DNA of 64,000 nucleotides from Microbacterium sp. LWS13-1.2 (GTDB lineage: Bacteria; Actinomycetota; Actinomycetes; Actinomycetales; Microbacteriaceae): the NCBI RefSeq assembly GCF_040144835.1, contig NZ_CP151632.1:4030001-4094000 (forward strand), read 5' to 3'. The first letter of the stretch is position 1; the number at the start of each line of letters is the position of its first letter. Under the pieces are notes generated by a model. The model was not told the DNA's origin. It did no database searches and was given only the letters and a program-made list of their open reading frames with translations. The position numbers were made by a program, and so were the translations under genes. This document shows, one piece after another, positions 28,863 through 37,713 of the stretch.

Positions 28863-30418
28863 GGCGAGTCGCGGTCGGTGCCGTCGGACGCGGCGCCCGG
28901 CGCCGTCCAGGCCGTCGCCGAACTGGCATCCTCGGGTGCGACATCCGCCGGAGTGTCCGGGGCCGAGACCTCCGAGGCAGGGGGAGCAGCCGGCGCCGCG
29001 GGAGCCGGGTTCGCCGCCGGCGGATACGGAGGCTGCGGGGCCGCCGTCGCCTGGGCGGGGTACGCGGGCGGTGCGCCGTACGCGGGCTGCGCGCCGTAGG
29101 CGGGCGGAGCCCCGTACTGCGGTGGTGCGCCGTATGCGGGCGGCGCACCATACGCAGGCGGGGCACCGTACGCGGGCGGCGCTCCGTAGCCCGGTTGCGC
29201 TCCGTAGACGGGCTGCTGCCCCGGGGCGGCGTAACCCGCAGGAGCGTACCCCGGCCGGTACGCCGGGTAGCCCTGACCCGGGAACGCGCCCGGCACGCCA
29301 CGCGGCGCGATCGCGCGTCCGACGTGCTCGCGGTACGGATCGGGCAGGTCGGCGGCTCCGGAGTCCCGTCGCTCGACGTACGCCAGCAGGTCGAGGTCGA
29401 GCCCTTCGCGGCGCATGCGGCAGTCGATGTAGATGAGCGCCGTGGCGGTGGACTGCACGACGACCGCGACCGCCTGCAGCAGAAGCGTGAGAACCTGCGT
29501 GAGCAGGGCCGCCGCGATGAAGCCGATGATGGCCGTCGGCTCGGCGGCGCCGGTCGGTGCGATGATCGTCGTCAGCCCCATCGACAGGAAGCTCATCGGC
29601 AGGCTCACCACCTGCGCCACGGCCGCGAAGATGACGCTGATCACGATGATGACGCCGAGGGCCGGCCAGAAGCGGCCGCGCGTGAGCGTCCACGAGCGCG
29701 ACAGCGCCTGCAGAATGGTCGCGTGCTCGACGATGATCGCCGCGGGCACGAGCAGCAGCTTGATCATCAGCCACCACGTCAGCGGGATCGCCGCGAGGAT
29801 GACCACGATCGTGAGGGCGATGGCCGCCGGGGGTGCGGCGATGGCGATGCCGACGATCGCCAGGACGACGACGGTGACGAGCGCCGCCACCGCGAGGACC
29901 ACCAACAGCGAGTAGCCGATCAGCCGCCAGGCGATCGGCTTGACCTGCCGCCACAGCGCGCCCAGGGTGAGCTTCTCGGCGACGGCCGCGTGCGTCACCT
30001 CCACGACGACGATGCCCTGCACGATCACGCTCAGGGCGCCGGCGGCCAGCGACAGCACGATGCCCGCCACGGCGGTCAGAGCGATCGAACCGGCCATGAC
30101 CGTCTCGTACTCGTCGCTGCCGGGCTGCAGGGTGTTCAGGCGCGAGAACGTGGCCCACATGACACCGAGCACGCCGGCGAGCACGACGACGTACGCCAGC
30201 GTCTGCACCACCAGGGCGAAGCCCAGGAGCACGCGCGGGTTCTGGCGCAGCGCCGCGAAGGAGCGGCCCAGGATCGTGCCGAACGACAGCGGATGCAGCG
30301 GGATGATCCCGGGGCGGGACGCCGGCGTCCAAGCCGGGTACGCGGTCACGGTTTCCCCTTCCGTCGGCGCCGAGGCGTCGGTGACGGCGCGGGTCGGCTG
30401 ATCCCTATCGTTCCACAT
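28853..30418 (-). CDS. GDPD-type membrane-domain protein with PAYGAP repeat tail
   Basis: A 521-residue protein. After a 40-residue soluble N-terminus come about eight hydrophobic segments (60-340) resembling the glycerophosphoryl diester phosphodiesterase membrane domain family; no catalytic phosphodiesterase domain is present. The C-terminal 140 residues are Pro, Ala, Tyr and Gly rich and contain about eight six-residue units of the type P-x-Y-G-A-x (around residues 395-445). Such low-complexity tails occur in actinobacterial envelope proteins and may contact other proteins or the wall. It is the first gene of the MoxR operon. Substrate or role unknown. Confidence 0.8.
   Translation of the reverse strand: MWNDRDQPTRAVTDASAPTEGETVTAYPAWTPASRPGIIPLHPLSFGTILGRSFAALRQNPRVLLGFALVVQTLAYVVVLAGVLGVMWATFSRLNTLQPGSDEYETVMAGSIALTAVAGIVLSLAAGALSVIVQGIVVVEVTHAAVAEKLTLGALWRQVKPIAWRLIGYSLLVVLAVAALVTVVVLAIVGIAIAAPPAAIALTIVVILAAIPLTWWLMIKLLLVPAAIIVEHATILQALSRSWTLTRGRFWPALGVIIVISVIFAAVAQVVSLPMSFLSMGLTTIIAPTGAAEPTAIIGFIAAALLTQVLTLLLQAVAVVVQSTATALIYIDCRMRREGLDLDLLAYVERRDSGAADLPDPYREHVGRAIAPRGVPGAFPGQGYPAYRPGYAPAGYAAPGQQPVYGAQPGYGAPPAYGAPPAYGAPPAYGAPPQYGAPPAYGAQPAYGAPPAYPAQATAAPQPPYPPAANPAPAAPAAPPASEVSAPDTPADVAPEDASSATAWTAPGAASDGTDRDSPWA
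29057..29210 (-). repeat. 18-bp tandem repeat coding for PAYGAP units
   Basis: About eight copies of an 18-base unit with synonymous variation encode the six-residue repeat. Copies differ at third positions, so selection on the protein is suggested rather than recent slippage. Confidence 0.75.
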
Positions 30419-30502
30419 CGACCGGATGCCGCACCCGCCGCGCTCGGGTGGCTCCCGGCGCCTGCTCGGGCGAGGCTCGGCCGCTCCACAGGCCGTGTCG
30501 AC

Positions 30503-30508
30503 TACTCT
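30503..30508 (+). promoter_or_regulatory. candidate mtrA -10 element
   Basis: TACTCT lies about 64 bases before the mtrA ATG, giving a leader of roughly 57 bases. No clear -35 was seen. Confidence 0.4.
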
Positions 30509-30571
30509 GTGTGAAGCGCATGGGGACGGCGCGTGCCGTCTGTGCCTGGAGAGAAGGAACGAACGCGCGCG

Positions 30572-31252
30572 ATGACTTCACGCATCCTGGTGGTCGACGA
30601 TGACACCGCCCTCGCCGAGATGATCGGCATCGTGCTGCGCACGGAGGGTTTCGAGACGGTGTTCTGCGCCGACGGCGCCGAAGCCGTCGACGTCTGGCGC
30701 ACCGAGCGCCCCGACCTCATCCTGCTCGACCTGATGCTTCCCGGCATGGACGGCATCGAGATCTGCACCCGCATCCGCGCCGAGTCCGGCATCCCGATCA
30801 TCATGCTCACCGCCCGCACCGACACGGCCGACGTCGTCAAGGGACTCGAGTCGGGAGCCGACGACTACATCGTCAAGCCTTTCAACCCGAAGGAGCTGGT
30901 CGCCCGCATCCGCACGCGTCTGCGCCCGGCGAGCCAGCAGGCGAACGACTCGCTGCGCATCGGCGACCTGACCGTCGACGTCGCCGCGCACGAGGTGCGC
31001 CGCGGCGACGGGCCGATCGCACTCACGCCTCTCGAGTTCGAGCTGCTGGTCGCGCTGGCATCCAAGCCTCAGCAGGTGTTCTCCCGCGAGATGCTGCTCG
31101 AGCAGGTCTGGGGCTACCACTACAAGGCCGACACCCGCCTGGTGAACGTGCATGTGCAGCGGCTGCGGGCGAAGGTCGAGAAAGATCCCGACAACCCCAA
31201 GATCGTCACGACGGTGCGCGGCGTCGGATACCGCGCCGGCGCCGTGGTCTGA
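30572..31252 (+). CDS. mtrA: response regulator MtrA
   Basis: A 226-residue OmpR-type response regulator. The receiver domain has the acidic pocket VDDD (8-11), the phosphoacceptor Asp53 in LLDLMLPG and Lys102 in VKPF; the winged-helix domain ends in LVNVHVQRLRAKVEKDP and VRGVGYR. With MtrB and LpqB it forms the essential actinobacterial system controlling cell wall and division genes and dnaA. The start MTSRILVVDD at 30572 is chosen over an earlier GTG-type extension because this N-terminus matches the family. MtrB begins 8 bases after its stop. Confidence 0.96.
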   Translation: MTSRILVVDDDTALAEMIGIVLRTEGFETVFCADGAEAVDVWRTERPDLILLDLMLPGMDGIEICTRIRAESGIPIIMLTARTDTADVVKGLESGADDYIVKPFNPKELVARIRTRLRPASQQANDSLRIGDLTVDVAAHEVRRGDGPIALTPLEFELLVALASKPQQVFSREMLLEQVWGYHYKADTRLVNVHVQRLRAKVEKDPDNPKIVTTVRGVGYRAGAVV

Positions 31253-31259
31253 GGCTCCC

Positions 31260-32993
31260 ATGACAGCGCCGATCACGGGCGTGGCGCCGACGCGTGCGCA
31301 CGTCGCGTGGTGGCGGCTGTGGCGGGCGTGGCCCGGCACCATCGCCGGGCTCTGGCGACGCTCGCTGCGCTTCCGCACGCTGCTCGTGACCATCGGCCTC
31401 ACCGCGCTCGCCGTCGTCGTCGCGTGCGTGTGGATGGGGCTCGCGATCCAGAACGACCTGTTCACCTCCCGCAAGGACCAGGTGCTGCTGGACGCCGAGC
31501 AGGCCAGGGGGGCGGCGCAGCGCACGCTCGACGCCGCCGTGCAGAGCGACGTCGTCCAGCTGCAGAACGTGATGACGCTGGCGTTCACGGCGCTGCGCGA
31601 CCAGTCGTCGGCTCACATGGTCGCGGCCTACCGCATCGGTCCACCCGTGCCCAATGCCCCGCAGGACTTCAGCACCGACGAAGCCGAGATGCCCGATCTG
31701 CTGACGACGTCGATGCGCTCGCTCGTGCGCACGAACCCCGACCAGCAGATCTGGCAGCCGGTGGCCCTCCCCGACGGCGCCGATACCAGCGTGCCGGGGA
31801 TCCTGGTCGGCCAGCAGCTCACGATCGAGGGAGTCGCGTCGTACGAGCTCTACTTGGCGTACGATCTCGCGAACGCGCCGCAGACACTGACGTTCGTGCA
31901 GCGCACGCTATGGGTGGTCGGCATCGGGCTGGTGCTGCTGATCAGCGGCATCGCGTGGTTCGTGCTGCGCTCGGTCACCGCGCCGATCAGCGAGGCGGCC
32001 GACACCAGCGCCATGCTCGCAGCCGGCCGCCTCGACGTGAGGCTGCAGGTGCACGGCGAGGACGAGCTCGCGACCCTCGGCCGCTCGTTCAATGCGATGG
32101 CAGACAGCATCGAGTCGCAGATCAAGGAGCTCGCCGAGCTCTCGCTCGTGCAGCAGCGCTTCGTCTCGGACGTGTCGCACGAGCTGCGCACGCCGATGAC
32201 GACGATCCGCCTCGCCGCCGACATGATCAACGACCAGCGGGCGGACTTCGACCCCGCGACGGCACGGGCCGCCGAGCTGCTGAACGCCCAGGTGCAGCGG
32301 TTCGAGACGCTGTTGACCGATCTGCTCGAGATCAGCCGCTACGACGCGGGATCGGTGCAGCTGGAGCTCGAGCCGACGAGCCTCGCGCACCTCGCCGAGG
32401 ACGTCATCGCATCCATGCAGCAGCTGGCCGAGCAGCATGGCACGGACGTGCGTCTCGTGGCTCCCGGGGGATATTCCCCGGTCGACATGGACCCCCGGCG
32501 TGTGCGTCGCGTGGTGCGCAATCTGCTGGGCAACGCGATCGAGCACGGCGAGGGGCGCCCGATCGTGGTCACCGTCGACAGCGACCAGCAGGCCGTCGCC
32601 ATCGGGGTCCGGGACTTCGGCCTCGGCATGAAAGCGGCGGACGTCGAGCACGTGTTCGACCGCTTCTGGCGCGCCGATCCGTCCCGCAAGCGCACGATCG
32701 GCGGCACCGGACTCGGCCTCTCGATCGCGCTCGGCGACGCGAAGCTGCACGGCGGCGAGCTCGCGGTGTGGTCTGAACCCGGCCGCGGCACCAACTTCGT
32801 CCTCACGCTGCCGCGGCAGGACGTCCCGCTGGCCGGTGCGTCGCCGATCCCCGTCGATCCGGGCGACGATTCGGTGGCCGCCCTCGATGACCTCGGTCTC
32901 ACGGCGCCCATCGATGTGTCGCGCGTGGACGCCGGCACGGACGGCGATCGCCGGACGGCGACGGATGCCGGATCGCCGGGAGGGACACGATGA
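31260..32993 (+). CDS. mtrB: sensor histidine kinase MtrB
   Basis: A 577-residue kinase. A membrane segment at about 40-62 and another near 220-240 flank an extracytoplasmic sensor; then come a HAMP linker and the kinase core with the H box VSHELRTPMTTIRLAADMI, N box NLLGNAIEHGEG, G1 DFGLGM and F/G2 FDRFWRADPSRKRTIGGTG. The C-terminal 60 residues after the ATPase domain are low-complexity. It autophosphorylates and transfers phosphate to MtrA. ATG at 31260 gives the expected N-terminus. It overlaps lpqB by 4 bases. Confidence 0.96.
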   Translation: MTAPITGVAPTRAHVAWWRLWRAWPGTIAGLWRRSLRFRTLLVTIGLTALAVVVACVWMGLAIQNDLFTSRKDQVLLDAEQARGAAQRTLDAAVQSDVVQLQNVMTLAFTALRDQSSAHMVAAYRIGPPVPNAPQDFSTDEAEMPDLLTTSMRSLVRTNPDQQIWQPVALPDGADTSVPGILVGQQLTIEGVASYELYLAYDLANAPQTLTFVQRTLWVVGIGLVLLISGIAWFVLRSVTAPISEAADTSAMLAAGRLDVRLQVHGEDELATLGRSFNAMADSIESQIKELAELSLVQQRFVSDVSHELRTPMTTIRLAADMINDQRADFDPATARAAELLNAQVQRFETLLTDLLEISRYDAGSVQLELEPTSLAHLAEDVIASMQQLAEQHGTDVRLVAPGGYSPVDMDPRRVRRVVRNLLGNAIEHGEGRPIVVTVDSDQQAVAIGVRDFGLGMKAADVEHVFDRFWRADPSRKRTIGGTGLGLSIALGDAKLHGGELAVWSEPGRGTNFVLTLPRQDVPLAGASPIPVDPGDDSVAALDDLGLTAPIDVSRVDAGTDGDRRTATDAGSPGGTR

Positions 32994-34699
32994 CCCGGGC
33001 GCGCGGCATCCTGGCAGTGCTGCTGACGCTGTGCGCGGTGGTCGTCACCGGGTGCGCCGGTTTCCCCACGAGCGGGCCTCCGGAATACGGACTCGAGAGC
33101 GGCGGCACGGACGACGACTCGCAGAACGTCGCCTTCATCCCCAACAGTCCGCAGCCCGGGGCCACACCCGAGCAGATCGTCGAGGGCTTCGTCGACGCCG
33201 GGTCGGGGCCGGGCGTGCGGGGCGACTGGACGGTCGCCCGTGAGTTCCTCGCGCCGTCGTTCCGTGAGACCTGGAAGCCCGAGACAGGCGTGTTCGTCGA
33301 CGAGCGCGCGGAACGCGACTACGTCGAGACCCAGGAAGGGTCCGTCGACTTCGTCTACGACGTCGTGGCATCCGTCGACGACAAGGGCGCCTACGAGCGC
33401 GCCGACATCGCCACCGCGAGTTCGACGTTCCGCCTCGCGCAACAGTCAGACGGCGAATGGCGCATCACCGAGGCGCCCGACGGCATCTGGCTCGACGAGG
33501 CCCAGTTCCCGACTGTCTTCAACCGCTATCCGGTGATGTACTTCGACCCCACGTGGCAGTACCTCGTGCCCGACGTGCGCTGGTTCGCGATCACCAGAGC
33601 CCCGGGCAGCATCGCGGACGCCCTCGTCAACAAGCCTCCGAGCGAGTGGCTGGCAGGTTCGGTGGACACAGCCTTCCCCGATGGCGTGGCCTTCGTCGCG
33701 GCTGTGCCGAACGACGAGGACGGTGTGGACGTCGCTCTCACGGGCGACGCGATGCTGGCGGTCGACAGCGACGTCCTCGACCGTATGCAGACCCAGCTGG
33801 AGGTGAGTCTGCGGGCGGCGGGGGTGACTCAGGTCGCCATGACCGTCGACTCCACGCAGATCGACGCGGAGCCCGTCGCGGTGCGCTCCACGCGGGTGCC
33901 GGCGGCGCCGCTCGTGCTCACCGAGCAGGGCTTCGGCTTCCTCACCGGCGACGAGATCGACAAGATCCCCGGCCTTTCGGCGGCCGTCGAGGCGAACGCA
34001 CCGGTCAGCGTGCAGGTCGGCGCCCAGCGCGACCTCGCTGCAGCGAAACTCGCCTCGGGCGCGGTCGTGCGGCTGAACTCGGCGGGAACCGACGCCGAAT
34101 CGCTCGATACCCGCGTGGGACTGGTCGATCCCGTCATCGACGGCTCGGGCGCGGTGTGGAGCGTTCCCGAGGACCAGCCGTCGGCGCTGCGCGCCTTCCT
34201 GCCCGGGGGCGATGTCGTCGAGATCGCCGATGCGTGGAGCGAGGCGACCGCCATCGCCGGGATGTCGCTGTCGCGCGACGGCACCCGGATGGCCGCCGTC
34301 GTCAGCGCCGGCGGCCGGACAGTGCTGGTGGTGGCCGGCGTCCTGCGGAACGCTGACGGCATTCCCGTCGGACTCGGCACCCCCACGATGCAGCTCGCCA
34401 TCGTCGGCGGCGCTGTGGTCGGCGTCACCAACATCGGCGTCACATGGATCGACGACGTGTCGATCGGCGTCCTCGCCGACGCGGAGTCCGAGTCGACCGT
34501 CGTCGAGCAGGTCGTCGGCGCGCCGACGTCGCTGTCTACGGCGTCAGCGGGCATGGCATCGATCGCCGGCGGCACAGGTGGCTCGAGCCTGCGCCTGAGG
34601 GCCGACGACGGCACGCTCTACGTCAAGCGCGGGACGGCGTGGCAGCCGACCGCGACCGGCGTCCTCGTACTCGCGACGCAGCAGGGGGCGCCGCAGTAG
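32990..34699 (+). CDS. lpqB: lipoprotein LpqB with GerMN domain
   Basis: A 569-residue exported lipoprotein. The signal peptide ends in a lipobox VVTGCAG with the modified cysteine at residue 22. A GerMN (sporulation/germination) domain lies at about 180-310 and a beta-propeller-like LpqB C-terminal region follows (about 330-560). In mycobacteria LpqB binds MtrB outside the cell and tunes its signalling. ATGA overlap with mtrB makes a three-gene operon. Confidence 0.94.
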   Translation: MTRARGILAVLLTLCAVVVTGCAGFPTSGPPEYGLESGGTDDDSQNVAFIPNSPQPGATPEQIVEGFVDAGSGPGVRGDWTVAREFLAPSFRETWKPETGVFVDERAERDYVETQEGSVDFVYDVVASVDDKGAYERADIATASSTFRLAQQSDGEWRITEAPDGIWLDEAQFPTVFNRYPVMYFDPTWQYLVPDVRWFAITRAPGSIADALVNKPPSEWLAGSVDTAFPDGVAFVAAVPNDEDGVDVALTGDAMLAVDSDVLDRMQTQLEVSLRAAGVTQVAMTVDSTQIDAEPVAVRSTRVPAAPLVLTEQGFGFLTGDEIDKIPGLSAAVEANAPVSVQVGAQRDLAAAKLASGAVVRLNSAGTDAESLDTRVGLVDPVIDGSGAVWSVPEDQPSALRAFLPGGDVVEIADAWSEATAIAGMSLSRDGTRMAAVVSAGGRTVLVVAGVLRNADGIPVGLGTPTMQLAIVGGAVVGVTNIGVTWIDDVSIGVLADAESESTVVEQVVGAPTSLSTASAGMASIAGGTGGSSLRLRADDGTLYVKRGTAWQPTATGVLVLATQQGAPQ

Positions 34700-34792
34700 G
34701 TTCCTCCCCAGCGGTGCGCCGGGGCGGCCTCTCCACGGATCGGCCGGGCGGCAGCCGCGGCCGCAGACGCCGACGCGAGGCTGATCCCCGTG

Positions 34793-35512
34793 ATGGCAAA
34801 GCTGATCGTGGCGGTGCGCGAGGCGTGCGCCGATGCGCTCGCCCTGCTTCTGCCCGTCTGGTGCGCGGGATGTGACGAACCCGACGTCGCGCTCTGCGAG
34901 CGGTGCGCTCTGGCGCTGCAACCGGAGCCGCGGTGCCGGGTCATCGATGCGCCCGGCGGCGGGGTCGCGGTGTGGAGCGGGCTCGCGTTCGAGGGCGTCG
35001 CGGCGCGGGTGCTGCGCGCGATCAAAGAGGAGGGGCGAACCGGGCTTGCCAGGGCGCTCGCACCGGCGCTGGCGGCCGCTCTCGACCGGGCCGGCGCCGC
35101 CGGCTGCGTGCTCGTTCCGGTGCCCACCTCCCGCGCGGCGCACCGGCGGCGCGGGTTCCGGGTGCCCGAGCTCCTGCTCCGCCGTGCACATCGCCGCGGG
35201 CGACGGCTGCTGCGTATCGCGCGGCGGACGGACGACCAGCGCGGCCTCGATCGAGACGCGCGGCGCCGCAACGTCGCAGGCAGTCTGGTCGCCACATTCG
35301 CCGCGGCCGCACCACCCGTTGCGGGGACGCTGCGAGGCGCTTCGGCGAACGTTCGCCCCGCCGCGGGCATGCGGGTCGTGGTGGTCGACGACGTCGTCAC
35401 GACGGGCGCAAGCCTCGCTGAGGCGGTCCGTGCGCTGCGGGCCGAAGGTGTCGACGTGGTGGCGGCGGTCACCCTCACGGCGACGCCGGGACGGGGTGGC
35501 ACTCGCGGATGA
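34793..35512 (+). CDS. ComF family phosphoribosyltransferase-like protein
   Basis: A 239-residue protein with a zinc-finger-like N-terminus (WCAGC and LCERC, residues about 22-42) and a phosphoribosyltransferase fold ending in VVVVDDVVTTGASLAEAVRAL, the PRPP-binding loop. The family is linked to DNA uptake in naturally competent bacteria, but in actinobacteria it is a conserved neighbour of lpqB, hpf and secA, without known role. A GTG immediately before the ATG is an equally possible start; GAGG lies 12-16 bases upstream. Confidence 0.9.
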   Translation: MAKLIVAVREACADALALLLPVWCAGCDEPDVALCERCALALQPEPRCRVIDAPGGGVAVWSGLAFEGVAARVLRAIKEEGRTGLARALAPALAAALDRAGAAGCVLVPVPTSRAAHRRRGFRVPELLLRRAHRRGRRLLRIARRTDDQRGLDRDARRRNVAGSLVATFAAAAPPVAGTLRGASANVRPAAGMRVVVVDDVVTTGASLAEAVRALRAEGVDVVAAVTLTATPGRGGTRG

Positions 35513-35541
35513 ACAGGACCCGTCGCATTCGAAACTCACAG

Positions 35542-35570
35542 GTGACAGAGTCCGGACGCCGGGCTACCGT
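35542..35570 (+). promoter_or_regulatory. candidate hpf promoter
   Basis: GTGACA (35542-35547), 17 bases and TACCGT (35565-35570) resemble a sigma-A promoter; transcription would begin near 35577, leaving a 56-base leader. Confidence 0.55.
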
Positions 35571-35591
35571 GGGGGTGACAAGGCGACTGAT

Positions 35592-35615
35592 GGTCCGCCC
35601 TTGGCCGGGCGGACC
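35592..35615 (+). promoter_or_regulatory. leader hairpin before the hpf ribosome site
   Basis: GGTCCGCCC pairs with GGGCGGACC (9 bp, six-base loop), ending 5 bases before the strong AAGGAGG site at 35621-35627. It may alter translation or stabilise the message; it could also end transcription from comF. Confidence 0.55.
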
Positions 35616-35632
35616 GGAACAAGGAGGCAGGG

Positions 35633-36292
35633 ATGGAAACCAGCATCGTCGGCGTGGGAGTAGGGATCACGGATCGCTTCCGCGGAGTCGTCGAAGAGAA
35701 GGCTCTCCGCATCGAGAACCTCGCGCCACGCGCTCAACGCGTCGAAGTCAAGGTCACGCACCGCGCCTATCACAACGGGCGGATGGAAGACGAGACCGTC
35801 GAGCTCACCGTGAACGGCAAGGGTCCCGTCATCCGGGCCGAGGCCACGGACGGAGACAAGTTCACCGCGTTGGACCTCGCCGTCGACAAGCTGTGCGAGC
35901 AGCTGCGTCGCGCGAAGGACAAGCGCGTCGACGCGCGCAACCACCCCCGGGGAGCGAAGTTCGAGAAGGGCAGCGGTGCGATCGAGGGGATCGACGTGCA
36001 GCCGGCGTCCGTCGAAACGCTCCGCGCCGTCGCCACCGGCGAGATCCCGATCGTCACCGGCAACGAGGAGGAAGAGGGCTACACGCCCGTCGTCATCCGG
36101 ACGAAGGAGTTCCACCCCGAATGGATGTCGGTCGAGGAGGCCGTCGATCGCATGGAGCTGGTGGGCCACGACTTCTTCCTGTTCATCGACGCCCGCACCG
36201 ACCACCCCAGCGTCGTATACCGCCGCAAGGGCTGGGACTACGGCGTCATCTCGCTGACCACGCAGGCGCAGCCGGAAGAGCTGGCGTCCTGA
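35633..36292 (+). CDS. hpf: ribosome hibernation promoting factor, long form
   Basis: A 219-residue long-form HPF (HPF-L). Residues 1-100 form the ribosome-binding RaiA-like domain and the C-terminal 60 residues (EWMSVEEAVDRMELVGHDFFLFID, then DYGVISL) the dimerisation domain that brings two 70S ribosomes together in starvation. It stands 120 bases after comF with its own promoter and a strong AAGGAGG ribosome site, and before a strong terminator. Confidence 0.95.
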   Translation: METSIVGVGVGITDRFRGVVEEKALRIENLAPRAQRVEVKVTHRAYHNGRMEDETVELTVNGKGPVIRAEATDGDKFTALDLAVDKLCEQLRRAKDKRVDARNHPRGAKFEKGSGAIEGIDVQPASVETLRAVATGEIPIVTGNEEEEGYTPVVIRTKEFHPEWMSVEEAVDRMELVGHDFFLFIDARTDHPSVVYRRKGWDYGVISLTTQAQPEELAS

Positions 36293-36333
36293 ACCGGCGC
36301 ACGTCGTTCTGACAGGCGGCAGCCTGACAGACA

Positions 36334-36368
36334 ATGAGGGGTGCGGCCGTCTCGGCCGCACCCCTCAT
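36334..36368 (+). terminator. strong terminator after hpf
   Basis: ATGAGGGGTGCGGCCG pairs with CGGCCGCACCCCTCAT around a three-base loop, a 16-bp stem 42 bases after the hpf stop. It separates hpf from the amidohydrolase. Confidence 0.8.
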
Positions 36369-36423
36369 CTGTCTCCGCGCGCGCCCGGTCCTGCGCGGCG
36401 GCATCTCATCCGGAAGGACCAGC

Positions 36424-37635
36424 GTGATCATCCGCAACGTGCGCCCCTGGGGCGCCGACGCCGCCGACATCCACATCGAGAGCGACCGCATCGCCGCGAT
36501 CTCACCACACGACGCTTCGGTGGCGCAGGGCACGGACGACGTGGACGGGCGTGGACGACTGATCTTCCCCTCATTCAGCGACGTGCACGTGCACCTCGAC
36601 TCGTCCCGGATCGGGCTGCCGTTCCGTCCCCACACCGGTGCACCGGGAGTCTGGGGCATGATGCTCAACGACCGCAACAACTGGCGCGACACCCAGGTGC
36701 CGCACGCCGAGATCGTCGCGGGAACGCTCGAGCAGATGATCGCGAAGGGGACGACCCGCATCCGCTCCTACGCGCAGGTCGATGTGGACTGCAAGCTCGA
36801 GAAGTTCGACTCCGTCCTCGCGGCGAAGGAGAAGTTCCGGGGCCACGCCGACGTGCAGATCATGACGTTCCCGCAGGCAGGGATCCTGCGCGAGGCCGGC
36901 ACGGTGGAGTACCTCGAGGAGTCGCTGAAACAGGGCGCCGACGTCATGGGCGGCATCGACCCGAGCCAGCTCGATCGCGATCCGGTCCGGCATCTTGACA
37001 TCGTGTTCGGGCTCGCGGAGAAGTACCAGGTCGAGGTCGACATCCACCTGCACGAGCCGGGTGCACTCGGCGTCTTCAGCACCGAGCTGATCCTCGAGCG
37101 CACGCGTGCGCTCGGCATGCAGGGAAAGGTCACGATCTCGCACGCCTACGACCTCGGCTCGGTGTCGGAGGCCGTGAGCCGCCGACTCATCGACGAGTTC
37201 GCCGAGCTGGATGTCGCGATGGCGACGGTCGCTCCATCGACGACGGGGCACCTGCGGCTCATCGATCTGGTCGAAGCCGGCGTCCGGGTCGGGTTGGGCG
37301 AGGACGGCCAGCGCGACTACTGGAGCCCGTACGGAAACTGCGACATGCTCGACCGCACGTGGCAGCTCGCGTTCGTCAACGGCTTCCGCCGCGACGACCA
37401 CATCGAACTCGCGCTCGCGGTCGCCACGATGGGCGGTGCATCGATCATGAGCCACTCGACGCCGCGCGTCTCGGGCGTGGGGGATCGTCCCGGCGTCTCC
37501 GCGGGCGACCGCGCCGACCTCGTGCTCATCGACGGCGAGACCCCGACGAGCGCCGTCATGGACCGGGGCATCGATCGCACGGTCATCCACGACGGCCGCA
37601 TCGTCGCGGACGGGCATCGCGTCGTCGGCAGCTGA
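36424..37635 (+). CDS. amidohydrolase family protein, cytosine-deaminase-like
   Basis: A 403-residue metal-dependent amidohydrolase. HVHLDSS (55-61) carries the HxH ligand pair, DIHLHEPG and SHAYDLG supply other His residues and VGLGEDGQRDYWSPYG a catalytic Asp, a layout close to CodA-type cytosine deaminases and isocytosine/hydroxy-heterocycle deaminases. GTG at 36424 has a good GGAAGGA ribosome site; the longer open frame would begin in the hpf terminator. The substrate cannot be told from the sequence; no pyrimidine transporter is adjacent. Confidence 0.85.
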   Translation: MIIRNVRPWGADAADIHIESDRIAAISPHDASVAQGTDDVDGRGRLIFPSFSDVHVHLDSSRIGLPFRPHTGAPGVWGMMLNDRNNWRDTQVPHAEIVAGTLEQMIAKGTTRIRSYAQVDVDCKLEKFDSVLAAKEKFRGHADVQIMTFPQAGILREAGTVEYLEESLKQGADVMGGIDPSQLDRDPVRHLDIVFGLAEKYQVEVDIHLHEPGALGVFSTELILERTRALGMQGKVTISHAYDLGSVSEAVSRRLIDEFAELDVAMATVAPSTTGHLRLIDLVEAGVRVGLGEDGQRDYWSPYGNCDMLDRTWQLAFVNGFRRDDHIELALAVATMGGASIMSHSTPRVSGVGDRPGVSAGDRADLVLIDGETPTSAVMDRGIDRTVIHDGRIVADGHRVVGS

Positions 37636-37666
37636 CCGGCCGCGTGCGGCGGTCGTGGCGGACTGA

Positions 37667-37684
37667 GGCGCGGCGTCCCGCGCC
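37667..37684. terminator. weak hairpin between convergent genes
   Basis: GGCGCGG, a four-base loop and CCGCGCC lie between the amidohydrolase and coiled-coil genes. There is no T-run. Confidence 0.35.
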
Positions 37685-37713
37685 GGCGGTCCGAACCCGG
37701 ACCCGCGGCAGCG

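Noticed and set aside
37667..37684. Strong terminator between amidohydrolase and coiled-coil gene
   Set aside because: Only a 7-bp stem without T-run, kept as a weak feature.
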